From positions 1-5,229 of the forward strand of contig CAIVXP010000085.1 in the NCBI GenBank assembly GCA_903909905.1: a stretch of 5,229 bases of DNA, read 5' to 3'. A program made the position numbers and the translations under genes. Below are positions 5,011-5,229 of this stretch, piece by piece. The notes below the pieces were generated by a model. It was not told the DNA's origin and made no database searches. It saw only the letters and a program-made list of their open reading frames with translations. This DNA is from Akkermansiaceae bacterium (GTDB lineage Bacteria > Verrucomicrobiota > Verrucomicrobiia > Verrucomicrobiales > Akkermansiaceae). Position 1 is the first letter of the stretch. Each line of letters begins with the position of its first letter.

Positions 5011-5229
5011 TTACCTTACCCCCCCCCTCAACTCCTTCTCCAAGAACTTCGCCGTAAGGGATCTCTTGGATTTGGCGACTTGTTCGGGGGTGCCTTCGGC
5101 GATGATTTGGCCGCCGTTGGCGCCGGCTTCGGGGCCGAGGTCGATGATCCAGTCGGCTTCGGCGGCGACGGCCATGTGGTGTTCGATGACGGCGACCGTG
5201 TGGCCTTCGTCGACGAGGCGGTGGAGGAC
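5011..5229 (-). CDS. uvrA: Excinuclease ABC subunit A, C-terminal 72 residues (5' part outside window)
   Basis: UvrA is the damage-recognition ATPase of nucleotide excision repair. It works in the cytoplasm as a dimer that loads UvrB on DNA. The visible part is the very end of the second ABC ATPase domain. [17 protein letters not shown] carries the switch (H-loop) His, [12 protein letters not shown] follows, and then [14 protein letters not shown] and TAKFL, all in the order of UvrA C-termini. The Walker A, signature, Walker B and zinc modules lie beyond the right edge. The last codons run through a G9 tract (C9 at 5019-5027), so the final residues depend on tract length: nine Gs give ...LRGGVR and a TAA at 5013-5011, whereas eight would give a stop two codons earlier. 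The enzyme identity is certain; the exact C-terminus is open to a homopolymer error. Confidence 0.95.
   Translation of the reverse strand, partial: VLHRLVDEGHTVAVIEHHMAVAAEADWIIDLGPEAGANGGQIIAEGTPEQVAKSKRSLTAKFLEKELRGGVR

Overview
The window looks like chromosomal DNA of a GC-rich, Gram-negative bacterium, most likely from the Verrucomicrobiota. It carries a lipid A gene (lpxA), so the cell has an outer membrane. It also carries an OmpA-family protein with an N-terminal membrane anchor, a Lys/Ala-rich protein ending in a DUF2934 domain, and a free-standing CBM9-like protein. Start codons mostly lack a clear Shine-Dalgarno sequence. The phylum is an inference from gene content and style; no rRNA or other decisive marker is present.

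Layout, left to right. The left edge holds the first 255 residues of homoserine dehydrogenase (hom, minus strand), cut by the window edge. Upstream of it, on the same strand, is a small histone H1-like/DUF2934 gene (843-1163). A 110-bp intergenic region then carries back-to-back promoter candidates and separates this leftward pair from a rightward series: an OmpA-domain protein (1274-2446), a CBM9/DOMON-like protein (2501-3157) and lpxA (3221-4003).

The right part points leftward again. The 3' end of uvrA (5011-5229) is followed, after about 200 bp without a gene, by two overlapping small genes of unknown function (65 aa and 126 aa, joined by ATGA). Between the converging lpxA and the 126-aa gene lies a roughly 212-bp element with 35-bp imperfect terminal inverted repeats flanked by TA. 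It resembles a MITE, and its right arm encodes the last eight residues and stop codon of the 126-aa protein.

How the genes relate. Hom (Thr/Met biosynthesis), LpxA (first step of lipid A) and UvrA (nucleotide excision repair) are housekeeping genes with no obvious shared pathway. The OmpA-domain protein and LpxA both serve the cell envelope. The OmpA-domain protein is the most interesting gene: its transmembrane segment has the SxxxH pattern of TonB/TolA, followed by proline-rich sequence and then a Pal/OmpA-type peptidoglycan-binding domain, as if the two ends of a Tol-Pal system were joined. I see no CRISPR array, tRNA, rRNA or complete transposase gene.
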